A stretch of 64,000 nucleotides of DNA from contig JAQJVL010000155.1 in NCBI GenBank assembly GCA_035578905.1, forward strand, positions 62,001-126,000, read 5' to 3'. Positions 22,331 through 34,568 of the stretch are shown here, one piece after another. The notes under the pieces were generated by a model. It had not been told where the DNA came from and did no database searches. It saw only the letters and a list, made by a program, of their open reading frames with translations. The position numbers and the translations under genes are program-made. Numbering within the stretch: the first letter of the stretch is position 1; each line of letters opens with the position of its first letter. This DNA is from Stictocephala bisonia (lineage: Eukaryota > Arthropoda > Insecta > Hemiptera > Membracidae).

Positions 22331-22716
22331 GTTTATGCGTTGCCAAACCATCCAACCGATCGGCATGAAACTTTAGGATGTTGTCCTGTATACTCCCGAG
22401 ATGGTTCCTGTGAAGTTTGATGCAGATCCGTCCACAGGGTCCCGGCTCACGGGCTCCTAAAGATCCCATGTTATTCAAATGGAGAATCTGAATTGTTTAC
22501 AAAAAACATATGACTGTGTGATTTAATGTAGTTTCACATGCCATAAGCAGATTGAAGTTCTCACAACAACAGTACTGTATATGTTTTGATTTATTGTAGT
22601 TCTACATTTCACCTTGAGAGTGAAGCATGGTTTTTTTCTATAATTCTTTTTATTGCTTTATTTTGGTATGTCAATGAAAAATTAAAGGCGAGACAACGTC
22701 CGCCGGGTTCAGCTAG
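22242..22716 (+). mobile_element. Non-autonomous Helitron-like element
   Basis: Helitrons start with TC, end with CTRR, carry a small hairpin just before the 3' end and sit between A and T without duplicating the target. Here the element starts TCTATATTTATAAAAGAGG with an A just before it at 22,241, and ends ...GGGTTCAGCTAG with a T just after it at 22,717. A short stem GGCG/CGCC encloses AGACAACGTC just before the end. The interior has a (TA)n tract (about 22,268-22,330) and the block GCCAAACCATCCAACCGATC, a pattern I recognise from widespread insect elements of this type. At about 475 bp with no protein it would rely on a helper. Confidence 0.72.
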
Positions 22717-22754
22717 TTGATCTCTAAAAATATTTGATTGATCTGTTAAGTAAA

Positions 22755-23010
22755 ACCTTTAAGTAAAACGCCTTATCGTTTAAGTAAAACGCCTTATCAT
22801 TTAAGTAAAACGCCATATCATTTATGTAAGACACCTTATGAGTATAAGTAAAATGCCATATCATTTAAGTAAAACGCCTTATCATTTAAGTAAAACGCCA
22901 TATCATTTATGTAAGACACCTTATGAGTATAAGTAAAATGTCATATCATTTAAGTAAAACGCCTTATCATTTAAGTAAAACGCCTTATCATTTGAGTAAA
23001 ACTAATATAT
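22755..23010 (+). repeat. 21/22-bp array with 85-bp higher-order unit
   Basis: Units such as TTTAAGTAAAACGCCTTATCA alternate with variants (GCCATATCATTT, ATGTAAGACACCTTATGAG). The variant block starting CGCCATATCATTTATGTAAG occurs at 22,811 and again at 22,896, showing an 85-bp higher-order period of four monomers. About 11 monomers in total. Confidence 0.9.
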
Positions 23011-23569
23011 GTCATAACTCAAAATTTAGTATTTTAATATATTTTTTAATGAAGTAAAATAAATAATTACAACTTTAATTTATTACGAGGAACTTAACTG
23101 TGACCTTTTCCTGGTAAAATGGCTGACAGTATAAAATCAGTTCATCTGCAATATATCTAGCTAGCAGCCATGATAAACGACAGAGTTTCCAAGGAGCAGT
23201 ACGTCATACTAACAAGCAGAATGGTAGCCGTGAATAGTATTAATATTGTGTGCCCATATCCTTGGCCCAATTAGATTGCGGCTTTCCGTGGACAGAGGAC
23301 ATTCTAGATCTGTACTAGAATACTAATGGAAACAAGATAAGATCTTACTGGGTATTTCAGTAGTAATAACTCTATGAAAGCGGCCAATGCTGGATAGTGG
23401 TCAATCCAAAGTATAAAACGTTGGCAATGCTTGTAGCAAATTTAAAAATAAATTGTAGTTTATTCTTACGGTTACTTGTAAATTGTATTCACCTAAGTAA
23501 GTAATTAAGAGGACTAGAATGATGATATGAAAAAGTGGAACTAAGCAATACGTGAAAAATGTAGATTTC
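23011..23569. other. Unassigned sequence
   Basis: Moderately AT-rich, no repeat or gene recognised. Confidence 0.45.
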
Positions 23570-23830
23570 CTTAACAATTTTCTCTAGTGAGTTTTGTCAC
23601 ACTCGAGCCTCCAACTCTCTTTAGAACTACAAGTAACTCTCTGGACTAATAGAAAACCGGTTGTCATCTGTCCGTCCCTCTCCAAAACATTGTGTGATCT
23701 GAACAGTCGTGGCAGTCGACTCTCCTTCCCCACTTTGCTTCCAGGCAGCGCCAGTTACCTGTAGCTGACGCCCACGTTGTGTAGTTGAACATTACTTAAT
23801 TTGAAAACGTTTCGCGCTTACATTATTTAA
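23570..23830 (+). repeat. Dispersed repeat, inverted relative to the copy at 29.7 kb
   Basis: The reverse complement of 29,650-29,880 matches it along most of its length: GAACAGTCGTGG, TCGACTCTCCTTCCCC, CCAGGCAGC, TGACGCCCACG and AAAACGTTTCGCGCTTAC have clear counterparts. GC-richer than the surroundings. No terminal repeats or tail were identified. Confidence 0.8.
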
Positions 23831-24759
23831 CATATTTATTTCCAATTTTGATTTTTGTTTGATTAGTGCTCCCTGGAATCACATTTTTTCTACTGGTTTT
23901 GGGTTATATAGAAACGATTTTGAAATAGAACAATTGTTATTTTTATATAATTTTTTTTAACTATGGAATACAATCAAAATTTCTTTTCAGAGGACACTAC
24001 ACAATAGTGTAGTCTTTCAAAAAGGAAATGTCATATATATAGTTTTTTTAAATTAACATTTGTCGTTTGGAGAATTAATGCCAATATGACCCATTTCTCA
24101 ATTCATGCAGATTTTTCTGCTAAAATAACGGCATTGTTTACTCGCCCACACACCCATTCACGCACGGTGATATCAGTCGTAAATTAGTCGTAAACGTTGT
24201 TATGATGATAAACACCTCTGAAATATAGTTCTACACTACAAAAGTAGTATAAATACATCACATATCACAAGATATCGTACAAATATAACATATTTCTCAA
24301 CTAACCTCACAGAGAAATTAAGTGTGTTCTGATTCAATAAATTGGAAGCTCCTAGTTAGTTTACCATTCCCGTGTCAAACAGTACTTATAATCCACAAGG
24401 AGTGGAAGCACATTACATCCTAAGCCCATGTGCACAAACACAATAGACGACGCTGACCTTGCTCTGGACACGCCATCAATTACCATAACAACAGTGGTTA
24501 CCATTAGCCGGTAGGCAGGTAACCGGTGGACGGTAGGTCTGACCGGTTCTGATCGGTACGGGATATGGATTTGACGTAGTTCAGTATAAAATAAATACCC
24601 ACCCGCCTTTGGTTAAGCGCTGTAATGATTTACTATCAGTTGTTAAAAAATAGTATATGAAGACTCATGTCTAAGTGAAGAAATAACAGAGCGAAATAAA
24701 ATAATTTTATTCAAAATTTAAACAAATATTGCATATTAAGCTGACTGTATCAAATACAG
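23831..24759. other. AT-rich DNA without recognisable genes
   Basis: No gene recognised. A C-rich scrap at 24,142-24,170 resembles one unit of the 36-bp minisatellite family. The patch 24,500-24,560 (GGTAGGCAGGTAACCGGTGG, ACCGGTTCTGATCGGTAC) is a cluster of ACCGGT-like words without an obvious role. Confidence 0.45.
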
Positions 24760-25000
24760 TTCAGGGGAGGCATGGAGAAAAAGAAACAAAGGTTATTCCT
24801 TACGGCCGCAGCGAACGTCTCAGTGGCAGTCATAAGTAGATTACAACTGGTGTAAATGTTTGTACATCTGTAGTAATAATTACTGCATTTACCATTGGGG
24901 ATTTTGGGGGAAATAAGAGAGGGACTGACAAGGTGCTGGTCTGCCATCCACGGGGGCAAACTGGAGAAACAACTTCTCATCACACTCAACGTAGGCCACC
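24760..25000 (-). repeat. Dispersed repeat family R3, copy 1 of 3
   Basis: Shares with 54,585-54,800 the words GGCCGCAGCGAACG, CTCAGT, CATTACAACT-type blocks, GGGAAATAAG and GAGGGACTGACAA; 53,715-53,950 carries the reverse complement (CTTGTCAGTCCTTCCCTTTA). On the minus strand copies 1 and 2 translate to similar short peptides (VSPSLIS, ATETFAAA / ATEAFAAA). The two peptides agree no better than the DNA, so this looks like shared descent of a non-coding repeat rather than selection on a protein. Confidence 0.78.
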
Positions 25001-27113
25001 CATTAGATGCGAATTATGTTTCTTTCTTCTCTGTGGGGGAGACAAGAGTGACAAGAAATTCTGCTGACTTCTCACCCCTTTTTTGGCCGGAGTCTATTAT
25101 CGTTAAGACCAATGCAAAATTCTCTCAAATAGATCAAACATAGGTCCAAAATTAGTCCTTGAAGAGTGTCTGTTTACTAATATATTTTAACTATTTAAAC
25201 TTGATTATTTTTTTGTACAAATTTGTTTTGTTGATGGCCTTTTGGGTTATTTTTAAATTTCGTGTTGTTTTATTTCAAATAATTTACTAAATACAGCAAT
25301 TTTAAGTATATAAAATATAATAAAAGTACTAAACAAGCAACATTGCTCATCATAATACCTACAACATACCATAATACCTACGTCAAACCAAACATGAATT
25401 GATCAGAAAAATACGTACAACATCGGCTTCACCTTTCAATATTGATATTGTAGTGTATATTCAAAGCTTATCAAGAAAATTTCGAAGATGGCCGATGAAT
25501 CAAGTCCCGACCCCTTAAGTTGCAGCAACATATCCCTGAAAAGCAACCGAAATTAATCTTCCCCTTACAATCAAATTCAGAGGACACCTCATCACACCAC
25601 TGTTTAGTGATAAAAGGAAATTCACAGGTTTAGTTTAGGGTGTCTGCAGCCCCCGCCATTATCCAACTCTGCGTTCACACTTAGTTGGAGTAATGGTGTG
25701 GCCATGCCTGAGTATTTCAAAAAGTTTCCGCACTATTAGAAATTAATACAAATCTCCATAAGAAGTGCAGACCCCATGATATAAATACGTCCTGGCGCAG
25801 AGATTGAAAAATGCTAGTTAGATCATTGGCCGGTAGATTGTGTGGATCTATCTAGAGGAGACCAATACTCTAGTCAGTATTGGTGAGAGATAAAGCATTA
25901 ACTATATATGTCTTTGTTGCACCCTCTGCTGATTATCTCTGTCTCTATCGCATTTCCTTTACTCGGAGCATAGCAGTAAAGAAATTTTCTTGGCGACTTA
26001 ATGAACCTGAAGAAAATAGGCTGCATTTCACCCTAACATCTGCTCTTCTCAGAGGGATTTGTTAAACTTAAAAAAACTCATAATTGTTCAGTCAGATTAG
26101 CATTCATAAGTCAGCTATTGACATTGAACACATTTGCAATTTGGTTGTTGTTTCACCTCTCTCGCATCTGTTTTATTACTAATATTTGTAAATTACCATA
26201 GTTTGACGTAGGAATATTGTACGTACAAAAACGTATATTCGCCTCTGCGTATTTTTACTTTGTTACAATTTTAAATTAAATACAAAATTCAAAACAATAA
26301 AATAGTTTCAAAAGTAGTACTTATAAAATAAATGTGGTTAAACTTTAATAAATGAGTATAAGAGATGTTTGAAATCCATAGCATCGTTAGAGAGAAATTA
26401 TAATTATTAAGTGTTTTATTGGACTTATTGGATTTCTTTGGGAGAATAAACAAGAGGAGTTTCTTACCTCACAAAACGTCGTCTAGTTATAAAAACCTGA
26501 CTCGTTGGAAAATTCCGGAAAATACGGAAATTAGTGAAAAAGGTCTACTAATCTAGCAATACATTTAGAGCTGTTTCAAGTTCTGTTTTTTTTTATAGGA
26601 GTTTGTAATAATAAACTAAATCAACAGTAATTGATTTCAATTTGTTGGTTTTAACTAATTATAAAACAAAATTATAAGCACCGTTACTTGAGTTCAATGA
26701 TTGTTGATACAGTATATAATTAGGAAAGGTAGTAGTTCAGCAGCTCTTCATAGCTACTTTCTCCAACTAATTGTGAACAGAGAATAGTTTAAGTAGGAGT
26801 TTGAAACTTCAAGACCAAGTTAATTCTAGTTTAATTAAACATTTTGTATAAAAGCTAAGAGAACTATAACGAACTATTTATGCACTTGAATTATAATTTA
26901 TCGTCTTTATTTATTGAACTTGAATTATTTAACAGTTCGTAATTAAAATTATAGGTCAATAGTCTTTTCCAACATTTTAAGTAAAGGAGTTTTTCTAGTT
27001 TAATCCACAGTTTATATATTTTCCTACTTCGCTAACATTATCTCCATATTAAGCGTGTATAATGTTATTACATGAATAAGATTCTTTGGTCAAAATTAGT
27101 TAACTAGTCTATA
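25001..27113. other. AT-rich DNA without recognisable genes
   Basis: About 2.1 kb. Modestly GC-richer between 25,480 and 25,860, with an in-frame ATG at 25,488 that opens nothing long. No domain, repeat or RNA recognised. Confidence 0.5.
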
Positions 27114-27689
27114 CTAACCCTACGAATACTAATCCAGACATTTTAAAGTGGAAATACCAATTTCTACAAAAATATTTTTTTGTATAATTTTTACTCCAAA
27201 AACTATGTATATGACATTAATATTCGTAATATTCCCTCCTAAAGACGAACATGATATCCATTTATGTCTTTTATAAATAAAAATTTAAATACTTAACAAA
27301 ACTGTTTAGGTTAGATTATATTTGTTTGTAAGGTTAGGTTAGGTTAAGTTAGGTTATGTTATGTTAAGTTAGGTTATGTTATGTTAGGTTAGGTCAGGTT
27401 AGGTTAGGTTAGGTTTGGTTAGGTTAGGTTAGGTTAGCGATTTGTAATCATAGTCAACAAACCTAACCTAACTAACTTAACCTAACCTACATGTTGTGCT
27501 GAATGTTTCAGTTACTATTCGTAGTATGAATGTTTCTATTTCATTTTCGTGTTCAGAAAAAAAACTGCATAAAATTAATTTAATTTACAAAGATGTTTAG
27601 TAAAAATGTGTGTGTTTTATTTTTTCCCATTTTTGGTTATAAATCTGTATTTCCACCAAACAATATATGGATTCATTATCGTGGGGTTA
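27114..27689. mobile_element. Inverted-repeat element with TTAGG core, copy A
   Basis: The left end (CTAACCCTACGAATACTAAT..., with GTGGAAATACC further in) and the reverse complement of the right end (TTAACCCCACGATAATGAAT..., with GTGGAAATACAG) match over roughly 45 bp, giving a MITE-like frame. Inside are degenerate TTAGG repeats on the plus strand at about 27,303-27,437, followed by their reverse complement (AACCTAACC) at 27,460-27,492. No protein. Its sequence also aligns with the element at 60,240-61,829 (TTTTACTCCAAAAA and the TATTCGT...CTAAA block are shared). Target-site duplication not determined. Confidence 0.75.
27303..27492. repeat. Interstitial telomere-like (TTAGG)n tract
   Basis: Contains runs such as GGTTAGGTTAGGTTAGG mixed with TTAAG and TTATG variants, then the complementary AACCTAACCTAAC after about 20 bp. 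TTAGG is the ancestral insect telomere repeat. The tract is internal, short, degenerate and of both orientations, so it is not a chromosome end. Confidence 0.9.
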
Positions 27690-29289
27690 ATTACAATATA
27701 ATATATTGTACTCGTTAAAACATAGAAAATAATGATGATTGGGTGGGACACCTATCTATATTTCCATATAAACTGATTATTTTAATGTATTTATATTACA
27801 GTACATTATATTTTCTCAACTGCCGTAAATACTAGGTTTTACCATCATATTGCCTCAGATACAAAGACTGGATTATTGCTGTTTCTGCTACGTTATTAGC
27901 CCAGGAAGCGAGCGACACAGTCAGTTGGCCAGAGGGCGGGCGGGCAATGGGCCTGGGCTGGGCGGACCTGCCCGCGGGTGTTAATGCCTACAGAACACGC
28001 AAGCTGATCGTAAAACAAGGTTAGAGATAAGTAATAACAACACAAACAATACTCACCGACACACAGCATTCATTTTTACAGCACACGTGTTTGAAAAAAA
28101 TAGTTGTCTGTTGAATTTTCATGAAGCAAAGTACATAGTTAGTTGCCGTGTGATATCGTGGACCCACTAACATTTACTTTACACCCTGCTATCATATGAT
28201 TGCCGCTATAAATATATTTAACACTGTGGTGGGATGATTGAAACGGAAATCTCCAACGACACGCACGCCTTTGTAGACAGACCACCTGCCAGCCGTCTTC
28301 AACATATTAGTTAGGACGTCAGGTCAATGTTTTCTGAAAATACATTTGTCTCTAATTGTAAATATTTGTCAGCCACTGGAGTCCTTAAGTCCATCTACCG
28401 GCGGTTTCTTAATTTTGATGTAGTGTTAGTGAATTTGTTGTGCAATGAATTTGATTAGTATAATATTTTATGAGTTCCAATGTTAGCATTTGTTTTCTGA
28501 GGCTTTAATGTTTCGTATGTGATAGTATATTCAATAAGTGTTAACTATTTAATAACGCTTGTGTCTACTTTATAATTATAATATAATATAATATTACTAA
28601 TCCAATTATAATAACCTAAAAATCATTATATTGAATTGGAGAAGACATAGTTTTAAAAAATGGAGTCATAATTTTTTCGTAAATAATTGTCTAAAAAAGA
28701 CTACACAAATACGTATATAGACTACACAAATACGTAGCATGACATGTATGAAATGTACTATTATTTGGAAAAATACATTTTTACATAGTATACAATAACT
28801 TTCAAATATATCTTTTGATTGCTAGCTTTAAGTAGAAGCGTTTTTCTAAAGTTCAATTAAATTGATTACCCTTTTATGTCATGCCTGTAAATAATTGTTT
28901 TAATGTATAAAATTCCTATATATGTAGGCAAGTTTGGTGTGGTAATGCATCAAACATATAGACAATACTTTTAGATTTCGTATAGAGGTTTCAAAGGTCA
29001 ACATTCTCATGGACATGGTGGACCAAATAAGGCTAACGTTTGCCCATGTTAAGAGACTGCTACACTTGCCGCCATATTAGATTTCATTCTCTATAAGGCC
29101 AATGTTTCCAATTATACCAATACCAATTCAAGTAAAGATTATAGCTTTATTTATGAACGTAAAATTTCAAACTTGATTTTTAGTTTAAGAGAACACAATT
29201 TTCTAGAGCCATATGGGATCAGATTTTAATTTTATTCGTCGATTTATCTTATATATAGTAATAACTATTGTTCTAATAACATATATTTG
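27690..29289. other. AT-rich DNA with one GC-rich island
   Basis: Mostly AT-rich. The island at about 27,895-28,015 (GGGCGGGCGGGCAATGGG, CTGGGCGGACCTGCCCGCGG) is the most GC-rich non-repetitive patch in the region; it has no reading frame that I recognise. It could be a regulatory island or old SINE/TE debris. A 21-bp duplication (AGACTACACAAATACGTA) occurs at 28,698-28,738. Confidence 0.45.
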
Positions 29290-29357
29290 AAAGCTCTAAG
29301 GATCTTTCCGTTAATTCACTTCCACTACTTTTTCCGTTAGTTCACTACCACTTGATA
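29290..29357. repeat. Relic of MITE terminal repeat
   Basis: Two direct copies of the terminal sequence of the MITE at 54,827-54,993: TTTCCGTTAATTCACTTCCA and TTTTTCCGTTAGTTCACTACCA-like blocks. No inverted partner nearby, so it is a partial or rearranged copy. Confidence 0.65.
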
Positions 29358-29649
29358 AAGATTCTATTGCTCTAAAAACAAGATTCTGGGAACAAAGATT
29401 CTATTGTTCCCCAATCATTTTTACGTCCACTGTGGTTTTCCTTACCCGCTAAGAATCCGATATCGTTTGCCTTAACTTATCGCTTACCAAGCACTTACAC
29501 ACGGAGAGCGCATTCGGTTGCAAGTAAATCATTGGATTTACCAGTTTACGATGTACTGAAAAATTATGGCTCAAGGAATTATGTCAAATAGTACACTTAT
29601 CCTAAAGAGCGTGTTAAAATTTGATATACAGGTATTGAAAAACGTAAAC

Positions 29650-29880
29650 GTGAAACGTTTCTAAGTGAAGTACAACTGAAAAAAACGCGGGCGTGAGTTA
29701 CTGATAAATGGTGCTGCCTGGTAGCCAAGGGGGAAGGAGAGTCAACCTCCACGACTGTTCAAATACACATTGGGACGAACGGACTTGACAGGCCGATGGA
29801 CTCCCAGTCAAAACCAGGTAGAGGGTCGGAGAATTGAGTAAAACGTGTTCACTGAAGAAGACCAAGACTGTTTTTGATTA
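29650..29880 (-). repeat. Dispersed repeat, inverted partner of 23.6 kb
   Basis: Contains GAAACGTTTC, GCGGGCGTGAGTTACTG, GGTGCTGCCTGGTAGCC, GGGAAGGAGAGTC and CCACGACTGTTC, the reverse complements of blocks at 23,570-23,830. The two copies lie in opposite orientation 6 kb apart. Confidence 0.8.
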
Positions 29881-30613
29881 CTGATTACTGATGACGAAAA
29901 ACAGGTAGAATACTGATTTTGACCCTGTTTTAGAAGGGAGTGAGACACAAGATTGTAAATTTTTAATCAAATTTAGAACTACAACATAAATGGAAGTGTG
30001 GTGTAAACCAAATGCCACAAGAACCTTTCACCACCGGCTGCCCTTGCCACTTGACTTTTAATAATTGGATCTTTTTAATAGAAAAATAAATCTTAGCAAC
30101 AAAACTACACAGCTCATCCATGCCATCTCACTCACTTTATTATAACTTCCCACAGTCGTTCAAAAAGACACTTCAACTTTTGTTTACATCTAATATATAA
30201 ATTAAAATTATTTTATACCGATACTTGAGTTTCAGTTAGGGAACTAAGCGTTTTTCCACGCTTCCTTCCAAATTTCTAATCTAAGTAACATACATTTAGA
30301 TCTTTTACTTTATTCCTCTTCATTTTAAAAAGGATGTTCAAAGTATTGAAAAATAGAATTCGTTGATTTATAAGCAAATCCCCCTATCACAGCTGCCCAT
30401 AAACTTGACTTTAAGCCATTTATTACTGTTTTTAGTAAAATAAGAATACAACACAAACATGTTAGTAGTTTACCAATTTTTTTTAAATTAAATTGTAGCT
30501 TTACTTACTATTTTGTTCACCAAGCTACTTCAGTCTTATGCCACCAGTTTTATGCTCAGTCCATTATATTAATCAACATGATATCCGCTTAATGGTTACC
30601 GATGTGGACACTA
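29881..30613. other. AT-rich DNA without recognisable genes
   Basis: Nothing recognised on either strand. Confidence 0.5.
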
Positions 30614-30811
30614 CTAGAGAAGGTTGTGTGGTACTAGAAGGTTCAGATAACGTATAGGGAAGAAAACTGAGCCATTTTTGAAGAAATAGTAGATTCCGCA
30701 TAACTTAATTTTTTTTAATGCTTTGCCCAAAGGTATTTTAATGACGATTGGACGGTAATTCTTTACTTCGTTTTTGGGTCCATTTTTGTACATGGGCTCA
30801 GCAAATTCCAT
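30614..30811 (-). pseudogene. LINE reverse-transcriptase fragment, N-terminal palm block
   Basis: Minus-strand frame of 65 codons containing NEVKNYRPIV followed by LGKALKKI. This matches the first conserved block of non-LTR reverse transcriptases, which usually reads KKGD....NYRPISLL....K..E+I. The rest of the RT is missing. It starts at an internal methionine, which has no meaning for a fragment. Short but the spacing of the motif (KNG..NEVKNYRPI) is characteristic. Confidence 0.65.
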
Positions 30812-30967
30812 TAAGTTTTAATACAATCATACAGAAAAATTCTTTACAATATCGGAATGTGTTTCAGTTACATCCATAAAATTATGTTAAATTATGATGA
30901 GGTTACATTATTAGTAGTTATCAAAGAAAAACAGTTACTTTTGTCTTATTTTAAATATTCCATTGGC

Positions 30968-31110
30968 TTTGAGTTAGCTGAAAATCAGACCAAATAAATA
31001 AGTGGTTCGGATTCCACGTAACGCTGTAGGTTCCTTAGTTGCCCTGGCTATTGGGCTTCTAGTAAATAGCTCTTTCTGAGGAACAGTTGAACTTAGCTAG
31101 TGACAATGAC
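30968..31110 (+). repeat. Dispersed repeat, partner of 19 kb
   Basis: Matches the reverse complement of 19,035-19,135. Includes GTGGTTCGGATTCCACGTAA, CGCTGTAGG, CCTTAGTTGCCCTGGC and TATTGGGCTTCT, with weaker similarity continuing to about 31,110. Confidence 0.8.
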
Positions 31111-33112
31111 TACATTCGTTCCTCATATTCGCCCATATCTCTACACGATCGGCGTGTTACTTATGAATAGTAATAATACCAATAATGTTTATTTCAAATT
31201 TATTTATGTTATATGTTAAATTCATATTTAATGCAGTAAAATTTCCAGAAAAATCAGAGTAGATTCAAATTTAGTTCGCGAATGATCAAGAGTGTATCAC
31301 AAATAATTAAATGGGCAATTGGTATATTTTCTGGGACGGAGCCAGTCTAGAGGTAATGTCAGTTGTTGGATTGGACTATTACATTCCCCCAAGAGTAGTT
31401 GAATAAAAGATACCCATCTTGCTGACCAATTGGTGTATCCCATTGAACTTTAACTTCCTAACTGCCTTTTTATTGAGGTTATATGTTACATATCCAATGT
31501 CTACATTACAATAACACGCTATCAGTCTTGTTTGCTATTTGTTGGGTGGGCGGGGAGTGCACGGAGTTAACTCGGCGCACGTATTGCCTTTTTAAGCTTT
31601 AAGAAAGCTTATTGCAATTTAAATTTCTATGCACATTTCACCAGGTCTAATTCTTTCGTGTTAAAACAAGCTTTGAAAACGATTCTAAGTCTTAAGTTTT
31701 GCGTGATGAAAAGCCTTGAGAATAAACTTTGAGAACACGTTAAAAATGTTTGCACAAGTAGAAAGCAATATAATACATGTAAAATTGTAACATATTAAGT
31801 TTTTATATTACTAGTCCAATAGTGTGTTTTTTTAAAGTTATTTGTTAGCATTGGACTGTTCATGATTGGTAGATAATGATTGGTGATTTCCAATACTTCA
31901 AGTGTTTTAAGAAACAAACACAACGTTTCGACAGGTATAACAAACTCCTGTCATCTTCAGGGGTTACTTAAGATCTTAGCCTACATTTACATCTAGTTTT
32001 TTTTTTTTTTTTTATCTCCTTAACTCATAATGATAAAATAACACTAAAAACGACATGCTATGGACTACAGTTGATTGTTAAGAAAGTCACACGTTCTTAA
32101 AAAGTATCACACATATACGAACTCTATGACCCTGTCTCCCGTTCTAGTGGAGTTGGAACGCTGGTTGGATAAGTTGAATATTTTTTCTATTTAATAATCT
32201 GCTCTCTGTATTTTTTAACAATTTCATACTTTGAATTTCTGTTGTATTTCATATTCTGTTTTACTTTTGCTATCATTGTGTGATAAACACGTAACTTTCT
32301 TAACAGTCACTGTAGTTGGAATCATAACAAGACAACGATATGTAGGTAAGAATAGCTGTGTAAATGGAATCTAAAAAGCAATCAGTGGTCAGATACGACT
32401 CACCTACTTATGAATAAATTAAAGTTGACGACCTTCCTTCGACTGATAACGTCGTAAACGAAAGTTAAGTATGCATAAAATATGAATAACAGGCAGTCGT
32501 GTAAAAATTACCATATACGTCCTAATTGAATATATATGCTATAGATTCTTCAAACGCTAAAAATTACTTAAGCAAAGAAAAGGAAATTAAAAATAATGTA
32601 CCGTCCATCTTGCAAGTTGAATATTTTTGTGAAAAATTGACTCGAACACGTTTTTCTCATAAAGCCGAGCATAAATAGGAAGACACCGTCTACAGCTGTA
32701 AATTCGCGAGCGTTCTGGAGCCAATGCCGGCCCACCACTTTACGATGCTATTTTAAACGAAACTTTCTTTTAATGGCTGACCGCCAAAATTTACGAGCTG
32801 CATTATTCCAAGAAACCGACGAACGAGCTTTTTCACCCCGGACGGATCTCCCAAGACGTGTCCTCACGGCATCGCTCTGGTCGACAGAGACAAACTGCTA
32901 ATAGACACTCTTTGCCCAGCCTCTTTGAGACATTCACCAATGCAAGTCATTATTCTCAAGTATCAGTTTTAGATTTTGAGATTCCGTCACAGCTTGTGCT
33001 TATTAAGGCAATTATGGTTGATTAATTAGTTATAGATGACTTGTGTAGACTTATTACTAACTGAGTTCGTATCTCCAGTATCTCGTAAAGTCCTATCTCC
33101 GGTCATAAAGCT
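31111..33112. other. AT-rich DNA with one GC-richer patch
   Basis: No gene recognised. The patch 32,690-32,935 (GAGCCAATGCCGGCCCACCA, CCGGACGGATCTCCCAAGAC) is GC-richer without a long frame and could be an old repeat. A poly(T) run lies at 31,999-32,015. Confidence 0.45.
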
Positions 33113-33240
33113 TAGTCCAATCCATCGAGCCATTTATGGTCTGCCTCACTGATTCTATTGGCTAACTCCTCCGTAATAGAGCGCAATAGGGGGCACTCTG
33201 TAAATATGTGATCCATTGTTTGGATAGACTCCCCGCAATC
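33113..33240 (-). pseudogene. LINE C-terminal tail remnant, copy 1
   Basis: Minus-strand frame reads DCGESIQTMDHIFTECPL and continues about 25 codons to a TAA at 33,115. The spacing C-G...QTxxHI...CPL is the cysteine-histidine tail found at the C-terminus of many insect LINE reverse transcriptases, thought to act in RNA or target recognition. The frame upstream contains a stop. A second, similar remnant lies at 62,850-63,008. Confidence 0.8.
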
Positions 33241-34449
33241 ACGTGATCAATCTCCATTTATACTTTCAGTGTCCGTTCCCTACGAGGGAGGTTCGCGTCC
33301 TCAGTAACTTTAAAGCTGTACATACACCCTGGGTAGTTGTAAATGAGCTACAAATCTGTTAGTTGGTCTGTCAAGATTTTCCGATCTTCTAGCTATGGCA
33401 GCTACCACACAAAATAAATAAGACTAATGAAAATTTTATAGAAATTGAAAAAAGTCACTACGGTTCATAAATTACAATTTAGTATCATCAGTAAAAATGT
33501 TCACAACGGCATCACTGCATTTAATAAAAATATGTCTAACCCATATCAGCTTTGACTTCCAATTTCTTTGTAAATACCTAATAAGTATACAAATAAAATA
33601 TTTATACATAAAAAATCTATTTAACTAATGGCATGCAAATGCCATAAATCATATAAGTTGCTGCAAACGTGAGCACAGTTCCACTTCTTTACTTGGGCGT
33701 GAAGAAAACATTATAAATGTTTCATGCCGAGTCGATATCCGGAGATGTGTAGCCGGAATAAACATGACAAAACAAGGGAATGACTCTCCATACAACTTGT
33801 TTACCTCCAGCTTCACAAGCCGTTTCTACGAGGCTATTTTCATAACATTTCCGTTTCCTAAAGTTGTTTTCTTTCAATGACCCGGCCATTGTGAAATAAT
33901 CCTCATAAAATTATCATATTTGATCGTTTTAAGTTTGGTTGGCTATGTATATAATTTCCCATCCCTTTTGTAATTTAATATCATATTTCAACATATTAAT
34001 TTAAAGACTTCCCTTGGCCAAAAAGGTTTAATACATTCCACTGATATACGCAAGCGTCTACTACTGTTTTAACAATTGTTACAGATTGTTGGATTTTTCA
34101 CAAAAATGTTCTTCGTGTTGGCATAAATCCCAAGAAGTTTCATCCCTGACTTATATGCAAGATTATTCCCTCCTCACGAGATTGGGATGTAAGATGTCAC
34201 TTGGAAAAGTCTTGCTGATAGTCATATCTTCAAACAAGGAATAATTCGTCAGCATTATATCCTGACATCAATAATCTGGAGGTGAGGAAATTTCACTTCC
34301 GGAAAACATGATCTAGATTGATTTGAAGATAAGACAAATTGGAACCTAGGAACCAAATCTGAAAAGGTCAGATTGATATTGATTATTCACACTGTTATTA
34401 AAAAAATTTGTTAGTAAAAATTTTTCTCTCAAATTCACATGGGCCTGAA
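33241..34449. other. AT-rich DNA without recognisable genes
   Basis: The first part may include more decayed LINE sequence upstream of the tail, but no motif was recognised. The rest holds nothing that I can support. Confidence 0.45.
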
Positions 34450-34568
34450 GGCTTCTATGGGAATTTTATTCAAGTGAAGTAACAACCGTTACCTCAGTTC
34501 GGAAATCGAACCTTGGAAATTGACCCACCACGGCTCAGTGACAACTTAACAGTGAGATGCCTCTACTC
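34450..34568 (-). mobile_element. tRNA-derived SINE, family 1 copy
   Basis: On the minus strand: AAGGTTCGATTTCC (B-box-like), CGAACTGAGGTAACGG and TACTTCACTTGAATAA match the copy at 9,756-9,885. The head is more diverged (GTCACTGAGCCGTGG rearranged), and the poly(A) tail is not clear. Probably an older copy. Confidence 0.65.

Noticed and set aside
31076..31110. Another CTGAGGAACAG...TTGAAC hammerhead-like site
   Set aside because: No GAAA after the stem and no stem I/III partners; belongs to a different dispersed repeat.
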